Shown: positions 23,091-34,274, counted from the first letter of the stretch. The stretch is 64,000 nucleotides of DNA from Triangularia verruculosa (GCA_033296885.1 MU863984.1:57214-121213), one strand, 5' to 3'. Program-made: numbers and translations. The notes: a model not told the origin generated them from the letters alone.

Positions 23091-23689
23091 CGCCTGCTGA
23101 CGTTCCTCGCTTCTCATCAGAAACCGGACTTGCTATGTGCAAGCGGCAAAGCGAGAGCACCGGTGTTTGCCATCCAGATCAGGCGGATAAACAAGGATGG
23201 GTCGAATTCAGGAAGACATGGAGAACTCTGGTTTTTTTTAGCAGGTAGATAATCTATGTTTGGCGAACCGGACAAGAGATTCGGACCCGATGCTAACGAT
23301 GTGATAACGTACAGCTGGTTGGCGTCGACACTTAGCTACATCTCGGGGGTGAATAATTCAACCTTTGCAGAGGTGGTGCCAGTAAGTAAACAACTTATTA
23401 TTTAATAAGATTTCATACCCAGGCTGACCTGATACAGCTCGCAAAAACATTTACACCAAGGAAATTGGCGAAGGTAGGTCTTTCGCGTCTGCTTATATCT
23501 GATCTTCGTTCTTTGCTGACACATTCCAGTTGCTCAAGCCGAAATGACCAAGCTTTCGTTGCTCAAGGCAGGAATTGTGACAAGGGCTGTGGTTCAAGGC
23601 TTGGAACAGTAGTTCGATTCAGTAATAATCTTCAGTGGCCTCAAGGTCCTTGATGAAGAAAAGAAGAAGTTCTAAGAGTATAGTCTAGG
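23091..23689. other. Accessory DNA with possible gene remnant
   Basis: A plus-strand stretch from about 23257 to 23610 shows plausible splice sites (GTAAGT after 23380, GTAGGT near 23474, ACATTCCAG near 23529) joining short coding-like pieces such as LAKTFTPRKLAKLL. No family is recognised and an in-frame stop follows. I make no gene call. Confidence 0.3.
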
Positions 23690-24694
23690 TGTTTGAGCAC
23701 GTATTTATCCTTCGGCCAGTGGCCCGTGCCTCAGGTCTCTGCCAAAGCCTCAATATGTATCATGACAAATTGAACCTGTACTCTACCCGTCTGTTCGCCC
23801 TGTTTCCAACGACTGGCTCACAACTTGCAGCTGTTGTTGTATTCCTGCAAGTGTGGTCTGATCCTGACGTGTGACAGGAATATTGAAGACGGCCGGCGGG
23901 ATAGATCGTATTATCATGGAGCTTGATGAGTGGTATGGAAAACTCCCTCCGGAGATGGGACTGTCAAAGTTGAGTGATGACAGCATAATACCCCAGATGC
24001 GTTGGTCTATCTACCATACCCATCTACTCTACCTTAGCGCTTTCATGTTGGTCTACCGCAGGCTAGCTGCCCAGTTATACAAGGCAGGCGGCCAAAACTT
24101 ACTGGGCACCCGCAACATCTAGCTGGCAAAACAAGGTGTTGAGGGAGCTCGTGTCTCAGCTCGAATACTTGAGCTGCTTTACGCCAATAGAGATGTTTTC
24201 AAGCAATGCTGGCTAATCATGTAGGTCCCAGCTTGGACGCCCATCGCCTTCTCGATCCGTTTCTATGCTGACTGCCTGCCCTACATAGATTTCAATGCCA
24301 CACTTCGTGTCTCGTCATCTTGCACTCCGCCGCTCAAAAGATTCTCCACAAGCATACCGAATGGCTAGCAGATATGGGCAACGCCCAACGCTGTCTCGAC
24401 GTCCTCCAACACTACAAATCCATTGATCCCGTAGCCGAACGTTTCCGAATCGGGCTGCTCGGTATCTACAAGAAACTGATGGGCTTTGGCAGCACAAGCC
24501 AAACGGATCAGGTGCCCGCGCCACCGAAACTTCATAAGTCATCAACTTCCGAGGCTCGGGTGACGAGTACTGCGGCCGAATACGCTGGCCCCCTACGGGA
24601 CGAGCATGGATACCTGCTTACCACCCCCAAAAACGCCGACCCGAATCTTGCTAAGCTGTCGGCTTCGCTTCTTCACGCACTCTGCCTACCCTAG
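23690..24694 (+). pseudogene. Fungal Zn-cluster-type transcription factor, C-terminal remnant
   Basis: Pieces resemble the middle homology region and tail of fungal-specific transcription factors: GLCQSLNMYHDKLNLY, then ILKTAGGIDRIIMELDEW, WSIYHTHLLYLSAFMLVYRR and HSAAQKILHKHTEWL. One intron (GTAGGT at about 24221 to ACATAG near 24289) still splices in frame. A TAG at 24120-24122, where CAG would fit, breaks the reading frame. The zinc cluster and the first part are absent. This is a decayed regulator. Confidence 0.65.
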
Positions 24695-25379
24695 GGAGAC
24701 CCCCTTTTTACTTTACGCACATCCGCCCATACAGGGGTTAGGGTTACATATGGTCTAAAAAATTGACACGACATTTCCCAAGACCTTTTCCCATCACAAC
24801 CACCAAGAACCACAACTGTCACTGCACTGTCGAGCTGGCGGATGAGATTGCCAGCCCTTTTGCATGCCTTTGTCATGTGGTTAGCCTGCAGGAGCCACGG
24901 ATATGTCGAACTGTGACCGATATTTATAGAAGCGGCGGTTCTGATGGTCACATGGAGCAGCGCGTTTGTGCAAAAGGGCAAGAGACCCGCATGTTAGTCG
25001 GCTCTCATCGGACCCAGGCACTGAATGTCTTTGTATGTTTTTGAATAGAGCATTTTATCGCACCGTCTTTTTCGTCAGATGTTTCAAGTTGATTTGGGAC
25101 AACCGAGCGCTGCCTAGCGTCGAGACTCAGACGGTGCGCTTCCACATTTCAAAACACAAATCCCATGCATATGTGAGGAAGAAGATGGCAGGCATGACAA
25201 AGAAGGTAGCCGCAGGACATGCACGCCAGTATCTTGCTGAAGATACTGTTCTTTTGGATGACGGTGGAATGTGAATATCACATGAAGCACACATGAATAT
25301 CTGCTCTATTCGCTAGCAACCCGACAAGCTAAGGTGCGTATCATCCCGACTTTCCCTAAATTCAGCCTTCAATCCACAT
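24695..25379. other. Accessory intergenic DNA, no supported gene
   Basis: No gene is seen. A GGGGTTAGGGTTAC stretch at about 24735 is only telomere-like by chance. Confidence 0.4.
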
Positions 25380-25835
25380 TCAAGAGGTTGTGGGCAATCC
25401 CTTCATCTGGTTGAATTGCTGCCGGACCTCAGGACATTGTTCAAAATGCGCAGCGGGTTCCCAAGTATTGTCCTTATGCCCATACCCTACCCACTTGACC
25501 AGGTACTCCATCCGCCTTCCTTCTCGTCGTGAGTCCAGAATCTCCTCGACCTGGAAATACTTAACTCCTCGAACCTCTTCGGCTGCGGAGTCAATGCTTG
25601 AAGAGATGGCGCGCCCCGTCAAGGAAGTCCTCCCTGCTGATGACTTGCGCCGCTGGGTCTCAGGTGTGTGGTCGTTCCGTCCATGATTCGTACAGGGATT
25701 CCACGAGAACTCCACCTGAAAAGTCGCTACCCCGCCCACCCAAACGCGCTTGAGAACCGCTTCAAGTGGCCATTCCTCAAAGCTTGCAAAAGCGGCCTCG
25801 ACTGTTTTCTCTTCCGAAGCGGAACTGAATGTCAT
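25380..25835 (-). CDS. Chromodomain ORF overlapping the kinase stop codon
   Basis: ORF of 151 codons. Residues about 88-147 form a chromodomain: VKYFQVEEILDSRR, MEYLVKWVGYG and DNTWEPAAHF supply the aromatic cage residues that bind methyl-lysine in HP1-type domains. The first 85 residues are unlike known domains. Its ATG (25835-25833) overlaps the TGA of the upstream kinase (25834-25832) as ATGA. It may be translated by re-initiation, by frameshift as a kinase-chromodomain fusion, or be the separated half of a former single gene. A role in chromatin targeting is likely from the domain. Confidence 0.65.
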   Translation of the reverse strand: MTFSSASEEKTVEAAFASFEEWPLEAVLKRVWVGGVATFQVEFSWNPCTNHGRNDHTPETQRRKSSAGRTSLTGRAISSSIDSAAEEVRGVKYFQVEEILDSRREGRRMEYLVKWVGYGHKDNTWEPAAHFEQCPEVRQQFNQMKGLPTTS

Positions 25836-28014
25836 TCGGTGGAAGATCCGATGCCGTCCGCGATCTCAAAGGCGGCTAAGACCTGCTCAGCTCGGACTCT
25901 AGATTTCGGTTCTCCTTCCAGCATCCGGTGTACAAGTGCCTGGACTGTATCCACACAATCCAGCTCTTGTCTTTTGACAGCCACAGAATAAAGCCAGGCT
26001 TTCATTTTCCCGCTCGCTTCTTTATGCCTGTCAGCCACATCATACATCCGCCAGGGCTCAACTGTTTTCTCTGGCAGGCCAATCTTCCCTAGCACGTAAA
26101 GCACGGTGACCCCTAACGCCCATATATCCCCCAAAGTACCGCGATTTTTAGGGCTTTTAACGAATTCTGGAGGGAGATACCAAGGCGTCCCTCCACTAGA
26201 CGGATCGCCGGTTGTGGACGTTGCCATCTCAAAGTCGATGAGGACAGCGCCACGCTGGGGCGAATAAGTGATGTTCGCCGGCTTGATGTCGTTGTGAGCG
26301 ATGTGTTGCGTGTCGAGGTATGAAAGAGCTGAAGACATATCGCGTAGAACAATGAAGGCATCAGAGGGCTGGAATGGCGAGTGTGCACCGCGGTGAAGTG
26401 ACGAGGGCAGACGCTCAAGATAAATGGCAAAAAAGCGGCCGTCAAATGCTTGGAGAGAGACGATGCTTCTCTAATAAGTGTTAGAGAGCTTGAGTGGTAA
26501 ACGCGTAATACTTAGAGACCTACATGACGTAGCTTATCCAGAATTTCCTTTTCTATCCGCCATCTTCGGGCGCATTTAGCTAAGTCGTTAGAAGACATGC
26601 CCCCGTATTTGATGACTTTGGCCACGATCGGTTCGGGCAACTCGGAGTGCTGGCCAACAAATACGCTAGAAGCAGTGGTGTTGGCAATTCCTCCGACACG
26701 CCTTAATTTCGTCTCCGTGCCCTGAGGCTGGGTTGTTCTAATAATGGCTACCTCCCCATCCCGTAGGTCCAGAAGTGGGATACCCAACTGGCTGACCTGT
26801 CTCGTAGGCGTTAGCGTGATAGTGTTGAGACTCAGGGCGGACGTGGCGTTAGGCTTGGCGATAGCGCTGGCGTCTGACGGGGCAAGCAGGATCTCAGAGA
26901 CATCGTCCTGCAGTTTTCGCCGTTTGGTGGCGGCCTCGTCGCTGCCAGAAGCGGGGTGCTTAGTGAACGATGAGACGGTTGCCGGGGCTTCGGAGATATC
27001 GACGACGAACTGCCGTCGCAGGAGGCAGAAGTCAAGCAGATGTTGTCGAAATTCCCTGCCCTCGAAAATGGATATTCTCCACAAGCCAGGCGAAACCACA
27101 CAGCGATCGGATTGGGCCAGACAAAACTGATCATCCCCAGCAGGGGCGAGGCTGGTCAGGTATACATGGCCCCAAGACTCATTGACCAGGAGGCAATCGT
27201 CGCTAGCGGGATCATAGTAAAGCCGGCATTTAAGTCTTTCGCATTTCCACTCAAAGGGCTTGATTTTGCTCTGGACCCAGAACGGAAGGTCAATGACAAA
27301 ATCTACGTCGCGGGTCCGCTGGACGACGCCAACTGTATCCCAACCGCCGATACCCCTTGGAAGGGGGATAATGACGGAATCCGAGCCGTCTGGTGAGCTG
27401 CTAGTGGGGCAAGCAAGCACTAGTCGCGCATCCGGCAACGTGGCCAGCGAGGCGTTAGCAAAGGCCTCGGCCAGTTCTTTGGTAGGGAAATCGAAGGGCG
27501 CAGGGGCGGGTGGAGGGAGTGGATGCTGGCGTGGCCTGGGTACCAGTTGGAGTTCATCTCTGCCCTGGGGTTCAGGTGCAGCGACTCCAGCACGGCGCCG
27601 GGCTTCTGCAGAGTCGGTAAAAGGCTGCGTCGACGCATTGTAGGAGGGCTGGCTTGGGCTTGGACTTGGGGTCCCCTTTGCCACACGGCGCCGGACCTCG
27701 GCCGAGTCGGTGAAGGGCTGGGTGGAAGTAGTGGAAGTATGGCCAGACATTGCGTCAGACGGGGTGAACAATGAGTATAAAGAAGACTTTTGAGTCGGAG
27801 GGGCAGCGAGCGAGCTGAGGTAGGGCTCTAAAGTCGAAGTTTGGGAGGGCGAGGTAGTCAGCCGCCAGCCTGCGGCCTGATTGCGACCTTGCTGCTGCTG
27901 CCGTTCACGCCGATCTAGCCAATCGGGCTCATTCGGAGCCCCGCAGCCGCATCCACTCGGTGCATCCAACCAAAGACCCCGCTCTGGCTTTCCGGTTCGG
28001 GCGCAGGGCCCCAC
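25832..28014 (-). CDS. Unusual protein kinase (HND/DFE variant)
   Basis: Exons 28014-26524 and 26470-25832 give 709 aa. The intron GTAGGT...TTAG falls between KLRH and RSIV inside the kinase domain. An ATG at residue 89 (MSGHTS) is an alternative start. The N-terminal half has two copies of STQPFTDSAE and Pro/Ser-rich linkers, then a folded region of unknown type (residues about 190-340). In the kinase part, IVAKVIKYGG gives the ATP-binding Lys466 and RIEKEIL the helix-C Glu. HNDIKPANI replaces HRD but keeps Asp558, Lys560 and Asn563. LIDFEMA replaces DFG with DFE, keeping Asp576. TPWYLPPEF is the APE region. Activity is plausible but altered; family not named. Confidence 0.75.
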
Positions 28015-28440
28015 ACGGCCCGGCCCGCTCCCCGACGCCGTCTTGATGGGTCTTCTAAATCTGTTGAATGTGATGTGTGCAAGTGATCACCGGTGCGGCG
28101 TCGGTGGACAACGGTTGATGAGAGAGAACGTGAAGAGATAGCGAGAGAGAGCGACTAAATGGATTGAGCACGTTATAAGATACCTGTGATATTTTGTGCT
28201 GCCCGCTACCAGAGTCTAGCGCATCGCCCTTGTTATTCCAACTCCTTACTTCGTTCAGTTTAACCTCAAGTAAGTATCGCTCGGCATTGAAAAAAGTGAG
28301 TTGTATCCTTTCCTCCTGTAAGAGGGCAGCGTGGAGCTTCCCTTCTACTCCCTGCCGGCTGAAGCCGCCCGAAGGGACCACTGCGAAGGGACCACTGCGA
28401 CTCGGCCAACGATGCAGCGTGTGCATCCTGAGGCGACTCT
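28015..28440. promoter_or_regulatory. Spacer between the 374-aa ORF and kinase
   Basis: No gene is supported. It should hold the 3' end of the 374-aa gene and the kinase promoter (both minus strand). A GGGACCACTGCGA unit is tandemly repeated near 28375-28400. Confidence 0.4.
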
Positions 28441-29565
28441 TCACCCAACTTTTCGCTTCGCCCGTTTAAAACACGCTGCATTTTCGAGATCTGAGCCTTC
28501 TAGCTCGTGAAGCTGCCTCTTGCTCCTTGGCTTAGGCTTTCCACGTGGACTACCTCGAGAAGCATTGGCACCTGGTTCTTGGCCCCCTTCCCGCTGAGGG
28601 CTCAAGGACTGCGTGAAAAGTAGCGACTGTGGTATGTCGACTCCTCCATCGCTAGGAGGATCTGGCGGCGTCGTGGGCGTAGTGTGGGACGCTGTGAGTG
28701 AGGGGCGAGTGTCGCTAGGGGATGGTGGCAAAACAAGGTCCGTTGGAGAACCGTTGACCGACTGTGACATCGTAGGACTCTCCCGAGCCATCGTGCTACA
28801 AGGCGGGGAAGTTGGTGGTGGTAGCTGCCGCTGTCCTGGCGAGGCCGGTAATTCAGTGACCGAAGGGCCCATATCCTGATGTAAAAGATCCCAGTTGTCG
28901 GAGACTGTAGGATAGGGCGAATGCATATGGGGCATCTCCTGCGTTTCGGTAGAAGTAAAAGGCGAACGGGAACGCACACGCCGTGGTCTATGCTCGCCTA
29001 GCTGTCCATCCTCCCAGCCCCAGACGATGCCACTGACCAACTGTATAAAGCTATCCAGACTCCCAGACCGCCCGAGTTTATCTACAGCGTCCCACGCAGC
29101 CTCCGGTGAAAAGGGGTTCTTGTCGAAAACCGCCACACACGGGATCTTGTCGACGACTCTTTCAAGCTCGGCGCGGCGCTCCTTAGATTTCTTGTCAAGG
29201 AGTTCTTCGAGATGTTCCCGATTTCGGGCTACTTTCGCGGCGGCGAGGGCGTCGGAAAAAAAGGCATCCTCATCAAGCAGCGGGATGGTGATGGTGTTGA
29301 ACCGCTTCCAGTAGGTTGTCCAGAGCGGTCTGCTATCGCGACAGCCGACGTTGGCAAAGGCCTGCCATCGGGTATCCTTCTCCCTCGTGTCGGGTGGCGG
29401 CGAGAAGGGCATCGTGTCAGTGATCGGGGAAATGGGCCGGAGGAGAGGAGAGCAAATGAAATTCGCGGTAGAGGGATGTGCCAAGGGCGCTGTTGATGCT
29501 GGTGTTGCGAGGTTAGGACGCCTGGGCGACGCGACGATGGAATGGCATCCTCTCTTGGGTCCCAC
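28441..29565 (-). CDS. 374-aa protein of unknown function
   Basis: Uninterrupted ORF. ATGs at 29565 and residue 51 (MPFSPPPDTREK) are possible starts. Residues about 60-190 look folded: RWQAFANVGCRDSRPLW, a helical KVARNREHLEELLDKKS segment and SPEAAWDAVDKLGRSGSL. The rest is low-complexity Pro/Ser/Thr-rich, and the C-terminus is basic (RGKPKPRSKRQ and FKRAKRKVG), a possible nuclear signal. The family is not recognised. It lies immediately upstream of the kinase/chromodomain pair on the same strand, which suggests one accessory module. No RIP stops are present. Confidence 0.6.
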   Translation of the reverse strand: MGPKRGCHSIVASPRRPNLATPASTAPLAHPSTANFICSPLLRPISPITDTMPFSPPPDTREKDTRWQAFANVGCRDSRPLWTTYWKRFNTITIPLLDEDAFFSDALAAAKVARNREHLEELLDKKSKERRAELERVVDKIPCVAVFDKNPFSPEAAWDAVDKLGRSGSLDSFIQLVSGIVWGWEDGQLGEHRPRRVRSRSPFTSTETQEMPHMHSPYPTVSDNWDLLHQDMGPSVTELPASPGQRQLPPPTSPPCSTMARESPTMSQSVNGSPTDLVLPPSPSDTRPSLTASHTTPTTPPDPPSDGGVDIPQSLLFTQSLSPQREGGQEPGANASRGSPRGKPKPRSKRQLHELEGSDLENAACFKRAKRKVG

Positions 29566-30089
29566 CCTTTCTACCCCTGTTCAGCCAATCAAGCTACGAG
29601 CCTTTGGGACGAGGACCGGGGGACTGTGTCATGTGACCCACCCACATCTTTTTTCGCGCTCTCGCCCTTAAACGCTGCGAGTAACGCGACGCTGGTAAAT
29701 CTGTCGCATCGCTTCCCTTTGCATTGCATTGTATCGCATCGCTCAATTCTTTTCAAGAGATTCAGTCCTCGCTAGCGTTGATTGCTGTGTTGATGACGTT
29801 GCATTGATTTCGGGGGGCAGTTGAGAAAAAAACGGTGGGGCACATCCACTAGATCGTCAGCTGTTGCATGTTGGCGGTAGCAAAACAGCTCGGTTGCCGT
29901 ACGGCCTACGGATGTCCCTACCAAAAGAAATGGCTCACCGCTTTTGTTAATTCTGCCCAGCAGAATTACCCAATTTGGGTGTGGGGGCGAGGTCCCACAC
30001 AAATGGGCAGTGGTGATCTGGCCATTGGTGATTGTTTTTGTTGTTCCTCTCATGGCTTTCTTTTTCTCCCTTTGCAAGCCTTTTTCACC
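29566..30089. other. Intergenic between 374-aa gene and Tc1-like relic
   Basis: It should contain the promoter of the minus-strand 374-aa gene. A GTGTGGGGGCGAGGTCCCACAC inverted repeat at 29980-30001 precedes the transposase and may mark its transposon end; related GTGTGGTGGGG...CCCCACAC sequence is near 30427-30461. Confidence 0.4.
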
Positions 30090-31250
30090 ATGGTTTATCA
30101 CGATGCTGCAACGCGTGCCCAAGCCCTTACTCTTAAGGTTCTTTTACAGCTTGACAACGCCCAGATTGAACGACTGACTGGGTTGAAGCCCCGGACCGTC
30201 AACAACATCGTCGACAAGGCCTTTGAACGCGGCTTCGATCCGCAGGTGTCCCCTATCATCCTCGATATATACGTTACCGTTGCGCCTAAGTCTGGCCGTC
30301 CCTCTAAGTAAAGTGATGCCAACAAACAAGCTGTTCTCGACAAGGTACAGAAAGACCGGTTTGGCAGGGAGATGACTTGCGCTTACATCTTGAGCTAGGT
30401 AATTGTCACAGGCCAACCTGTGCCCTGTGTGGTGGGGCCACCATTCTGGTGTCCCCACACTAGCTGGTATCTTTCCAGACCGGCCTCATAGATACTTAGC
30501 TCCTTCGTGCCACTCCGATAGTTTATACCGTACCATAACAGTAATTCCATCTCGGCAATGACTGTCTGGCATATCTTACGTGCAGCCGGATTGAAGAAGA
30601 CAAAGCCAACTCGGAAGCCCGGTCTGACTGAACGGATGAGGAAGGAACGCCTAGTCTTCTGCCTTCGCTATCAACACTGGACTCTCGATGACTGGAAGCT
30701 AGTTATCTGGTCCAACGAAATCGCTGTTGTTCTCAATCACCGTCGTAGCGGCTACCGCGTTTAGAAGACCTCGGAAGAAAGATTCGTCAAGGCCGTCATT
30801 CGCGAGCAATGGAAAGGATACACAGAGTTCCAGTTTTGGGGTTGTTTCTCATACGACAGGAAGGGCCCCTGTCACATCTGGCATCCAGAGACTCCTGCAG
30901 AGAAGAAAGCAGCTGAGAAGGATCTTGAAGAAATGAACCTTGCGCTTGAACCTGGGATGCAGGAAAAATGGGAGCTAGAGAGTGGGATGAGAAGGCTTTG
31001 TTTAAGGAATCTTAGTGGCGTTGCTCCTAAATGGAAGTGGGATGCAAAGCACGGCAAGCTTACTCGTCGCACTGGCGCTGGCATCGACTGGTACCGTTAC
31101 CAGAAGGAGATCTTGATGGCTAATCTGATTCCATTCGCAAAGGAATGCGGCCCGGACGCTCTAGTTCAAGAAGATCTTGCTCCTGCGCATGAGACTAATG
31201 CGGGAAAGGGGTCGTTTTCTTTATTAGTCAGAGGTATTATTTTAGTTTAA
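30090..31250 (+). pseudogene. Tc1/mariner-type transposase relic
   Basis: The first piece (ATG at 30090) has a helix-turn-helix: AQIERLTGLKPRTVNNIVDKA. Further parts in shifted frames read TVWHILRAAGLKKTKP, LDDWKLVIWSNEIAVV, FVKAVIREQWKGYTEF, FWGCFSYDRKGPCHIW and LVQEDLAPAHETN, the order found in fungal Tc1-like DDE_3 transposases. The usual WTDE is WSNE, losing a catalytic Asp. Stops and a poorly matching stretch at about 30390-30550 interrupt it. The element is inactive. Confidence 0.85.
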
Positions 31251-32335
31251 ATAAGAAAGAAAATGCCGCGGCTAAGAGGTACATAACTGCCCAACTTCAG
31301 TAGCAACTCATTGATATAATAACTCCCTCCTAACACTTTAGGATTCCCTTGGACTGCCTCCTCCTAAAGCCGCGTAATCATGACGATGTGACTCGATTAG
31401 CGCTCGGGCTTCCGTTCTCCTTAAGATACGATGGAACTGCTTTGGGTTGACCAAAATAGGGCCTTTTTCCCAACTCCTATATATATTATCCACACGCTTT
31501 GCCCCCTCGCTGACCGTCGTTAATACGGTATAAGTAAAGGCTTCCAGGTAGTTCGCAGCTATATCCGGATTCGCTTCTAAAGTAAGCTGGCCCCTATCGG
31601 GAAACAACTTTATAGAGACCCAAAAAGATATGTCCTACGATGTCTCCACTTCCACGACTGCAATTTCGCTAGTTTCTTTATCCTTACAAAGGGTTAAAGA
31701 ACCTTTAATCGGATGGTTGAGATTAACGTATGACTACTATACCGGGAGCCTAAGCTTAACTAAGAGAATACGGAAAGTATAATAAGCCCTACGAGATTTC
31801 CAGACCCTATAGAAATAGCCTTCGGTATAAAATATTGCTCTGCACCCTATTCTGCTTTTTAAAATTAGACTTAGACTACTTAATGCTGATTTAAGATAAG
31901 ACGAAAATACCAATAGTCCTTTCCTTTAAAAAAAAGGAGGAATTCGTTATTTAGGTTATAAAATTTACTATCCCGGTAAGCGATCTCTATAGTAATCGTT
32001 TTTATATTCCGACTAATAGCGACGAAGCGGTAAATGTAATGAGATTAACTTCGACGGGTCCTCGTAATAAGCTAAAAGTAGAACGCTTTTTTAAAAGCGG
32101 CGAAAAGTATATACCGGACTAAGTGTTCTAATAATTCGATATTTATTTTATAATCGCTTATAAACTAGTCGATTAGGACTTAGGTCTCGCTTAGAGACTA
32201 GGTATTTATTAGAGATACTTAGGGTCTAATAGCGCTGTAGGTAGACGAGAAGGAGACCTTTAAGTTAACGGAAAGACCGGGCTATACGATTTTAGCATAT
32301 AAATACTTAATAGTTAAATTACTATTACTTACCTA
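31251..32335. other. RIP-altered AT-rich DNA between gene fragments
   Basis: About 31620-32330 is AT-rich with stop-rich frames, yet the minus strand keeps coding-like traces between the F-box fragment and the NF-YA-like ORF. I cannot define a gene. Confidence 0.5.
31338..31607 (-). pseudogene. NF-YA (HAP2)-like domain fragment
   Basis: The ORF of 89 codons contains GPILVNPKQFHRILRRTEAR, which resembles the conserved subunit-association helix of NF-YA/HAP2 (consensus VNxKQyxRILKRRxARxKLE). RHDYA follows where the family has its DNA-contacting RHxHA segment, but the rest of that helix and RPRG are not preserved. The upstream frame continues for several residues (ISFWVSIKL) without a start, so the ATG at 31607 is probably internal. 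This is most likely a fragment of a CCAAT-binding-factor-like paralogue in RIP-damaged DNA. Confidence 0.5.
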
Positions 32336-32692
32336 TTATATCTTTATATGACTATCGACTTGCGTTATTAGTAACCTGTATATAAGTCTTACTGTGAGGA
32401 GATTCTTAATCCGAAGGTGTGAGAAAATTTTCGAATGTAGTTCGAACGGAAGGCTATAAAACTCAGGTGTCAGCGGTGCCCACCGCATGTCTTTAGGAAC
32501 CAACACGCTCTCCCCATTTCGTGTCTGAGATCGCCTGACATCCTTTCCAACTCCCTCGCGTCGTGCGCGCGCTGCGGTGCCCGCGTTATGGGATTCTTCT
32601 CGCCGCCTCGACTTCGCTCCATCCGGACATATGCCGGGACTATGGCTTCTCTTCCGTGAATTACCCGGAAGAAGGCTACCATCAGAACACAT
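32336..32692 (-). pseudogene. F-box-type fragment
   Basis: ORF of 118 codons. The N-terminal 70 residues are Arg/Ser-rich. The end has FYSLPFELHSKIFSHLRIKN, which fits an F-box start. The frame closes soon after, where RIP-like AT-rich sequence begins. It is probably the 5' part of a damaged gene that continued towards 31.6 kb. Confidence 0.5.
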
Positions 32693-32866
32693 GCCTATTT
32701 ATTCTTGGCTTTCTATCCTATTAATTTGCAATCCATGGTCTCGTTCGGGAGCCACTTACGGCTATTTGCCCATAAAAGTTCCCCGTCTGCTCAAAAGGGT
32801 CCAGAACTGGTAGCTATAAGGATACGAAATCGCACCCTTTAAACAACAACTAAGATCAGAAGCTGT

Positions 32867-32958
32867 TGTGAAAACCAGCACTTGCAAATTGATCAGGTTG
32901 TATTGTGTGTAAATCAAACATGTATTATTACTTGGCCAGACCAAGCCAAAGACCAGTG
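32867..32958 (+). repeat. 244-base LTR-like repeat, truncated copy C
   Basis: The first 92 bases match the start of the repeat at 17459-17702 (TGTGAAAACCAGCACTTGCA and following). It stops exactly where the copia LTR begins at 32959. The remainder is not found on the far side of the copia element. Confidence 0.7.
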
Positions 32959-33112
32959 TGTTAAATCGTATGTGGGGTCCAAAAAGGTGTCAATTCTGGT
33001 GTTGTACGAGGGTGAGTTGCCCAGGTGGCTGGAAAAGGCCGAACCCAGTGGCCCAGGTCCCACTGCCAAGATATTAATTCCTTAACAGTGGGCCCGGTTG
33101 ACTATTTTGACA
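32959..33112 (-). repeat. copia 3' LTR
   Basis: 154 bases, plus-strand ends TGTTAAATCG and TATTTTGACA. Identical in length to the LTR at 53661-53814. Confidence 0.95.
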
Positions 33113-33211
33113 CACCCCCCAGCCAACGCCTTGCCAAAGGCCGTTGGGTGCCCATTTTCCTGACCTGAACCTCCCGACTTCCCCGATTTCTTCCATATTC
33201 CGTATCACTGC

Positions 33212-33943
33212 CTACTCCGTGGTATCCATTTTCTCCGCTCCTTCTGTGAGGCTATCACCACCCTTGCTCCCATCGTCTTTTCCTCCGTATACTGGCTCCC
33301 GGCCTTGCCTTACGGGTGCACTGTCTTCATCCTCCCACAGAGGTGCCAGGTCCAGGTCTTCCAAATCCTTCTTTCTGATCAAATCTCCCACATCTACCAC
33401 TCCAATGAGCTTCCTGAACTTGGTAAACTTATCCACCGTGAGGGCCTTCGTCAGGCCGTCTGCAATCATCTCTCCCGTGGCCATATATTCCACCCTGATT
33501 TCCTGGCGCTTCTGCTTCTCCCGTAGCCAGTGGTTGTGGATATCGACGTGGCGTAGCTTGGTTTGCAGGGTATTGATATCTGCCGTCACCAGCCGAATAG
33601 TCTAGGAGTTATCACACCACAGCTGTAGGCCCTTCTCCTCATCCAGTGTGACTCCCAGCTCCTATATAAACCTCAGTTCGTACAAGGCTTCCTTAGCCGC
33701 CTGCGAGAGGGCTAATAGCTCTACTTCCGTGGTGGAGGTGGTGACCGTATCTTACTTATTAGCTCGCCACCCAACTGTACCACCGAAGAGCCTTATAACG
33801 TACGCCTGGGAGCTTCTTCTGGTGACCAAGTCGTCGGCGAACGAGGCGTCTGAGTAAACCTCGAATCGATTACTACCTGTCACGAATATGATGTGGATAC
33901 CCGAGGAGAACAACCAATGGGAAAGAGGAGGCACGGTAGCCAA
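33212..33943 (-). pseudogene. copia RNase H and Pol C-terminus
   Basis: The minus strand reads FEVYSDASFADD, TRRSSQAYVIRLFGG, TSTTEVELLALSQAAKEALY, LRHVDIHNHWLREK and MIADGLTKAL: a complete Ty1/copia RNase H. Removing gypsy-1 makes VNTNTYALKLGG (near 41400) run straight into SNRFEVYSDASF at 33871. A few TAG stops interrupt it. Confidence 0.9.
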
Positions 33944-34274
33944 TCAAAGGAAAGGAGGATAGACCAATAGGAAGAGGATCATCCGGGACACGAGGAATCA
34001 TGAATGATTCCTGGGAATCATTATGATCCTCGGGAGTCAGCCATGATTCTCGAAGGATAGAATAATCCGGGTCTTAGCAATAGGTCTATATATACGGAGG
34101 AATTAGATAGCTTATAGATAGTTCCGCAGTATATAATTACAGCTTATATTCACGGGATCTTGTATTTACATTAAGATATCTTATTATATACTGTTTAGCT
34201 ACACCGAACTAATTGTCAAAAGTTACTTTTAACCGAGTATCCCTTTCAGAGGTTCTATATAGGGGTTTATTATA
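33878..34274 (+). repeat. gypsy-1 5' LTR
   Basis: 397 bases, begins TGTCACGAATATG. It differs from the 3' LTR almost only by C/T and G/A changes. Confidence 0.95.

Noticed and set aside
24733..24750. Telomere-like GGGTTAGGGTTA
   Set aside because: Less than two units and isolated; no array.
26744..27643. Plus-strand ORFs over the kinase gene
   Set aside because: Shadows of the minus-strand kinase exon, which carries conserved motifs and a proper intron.
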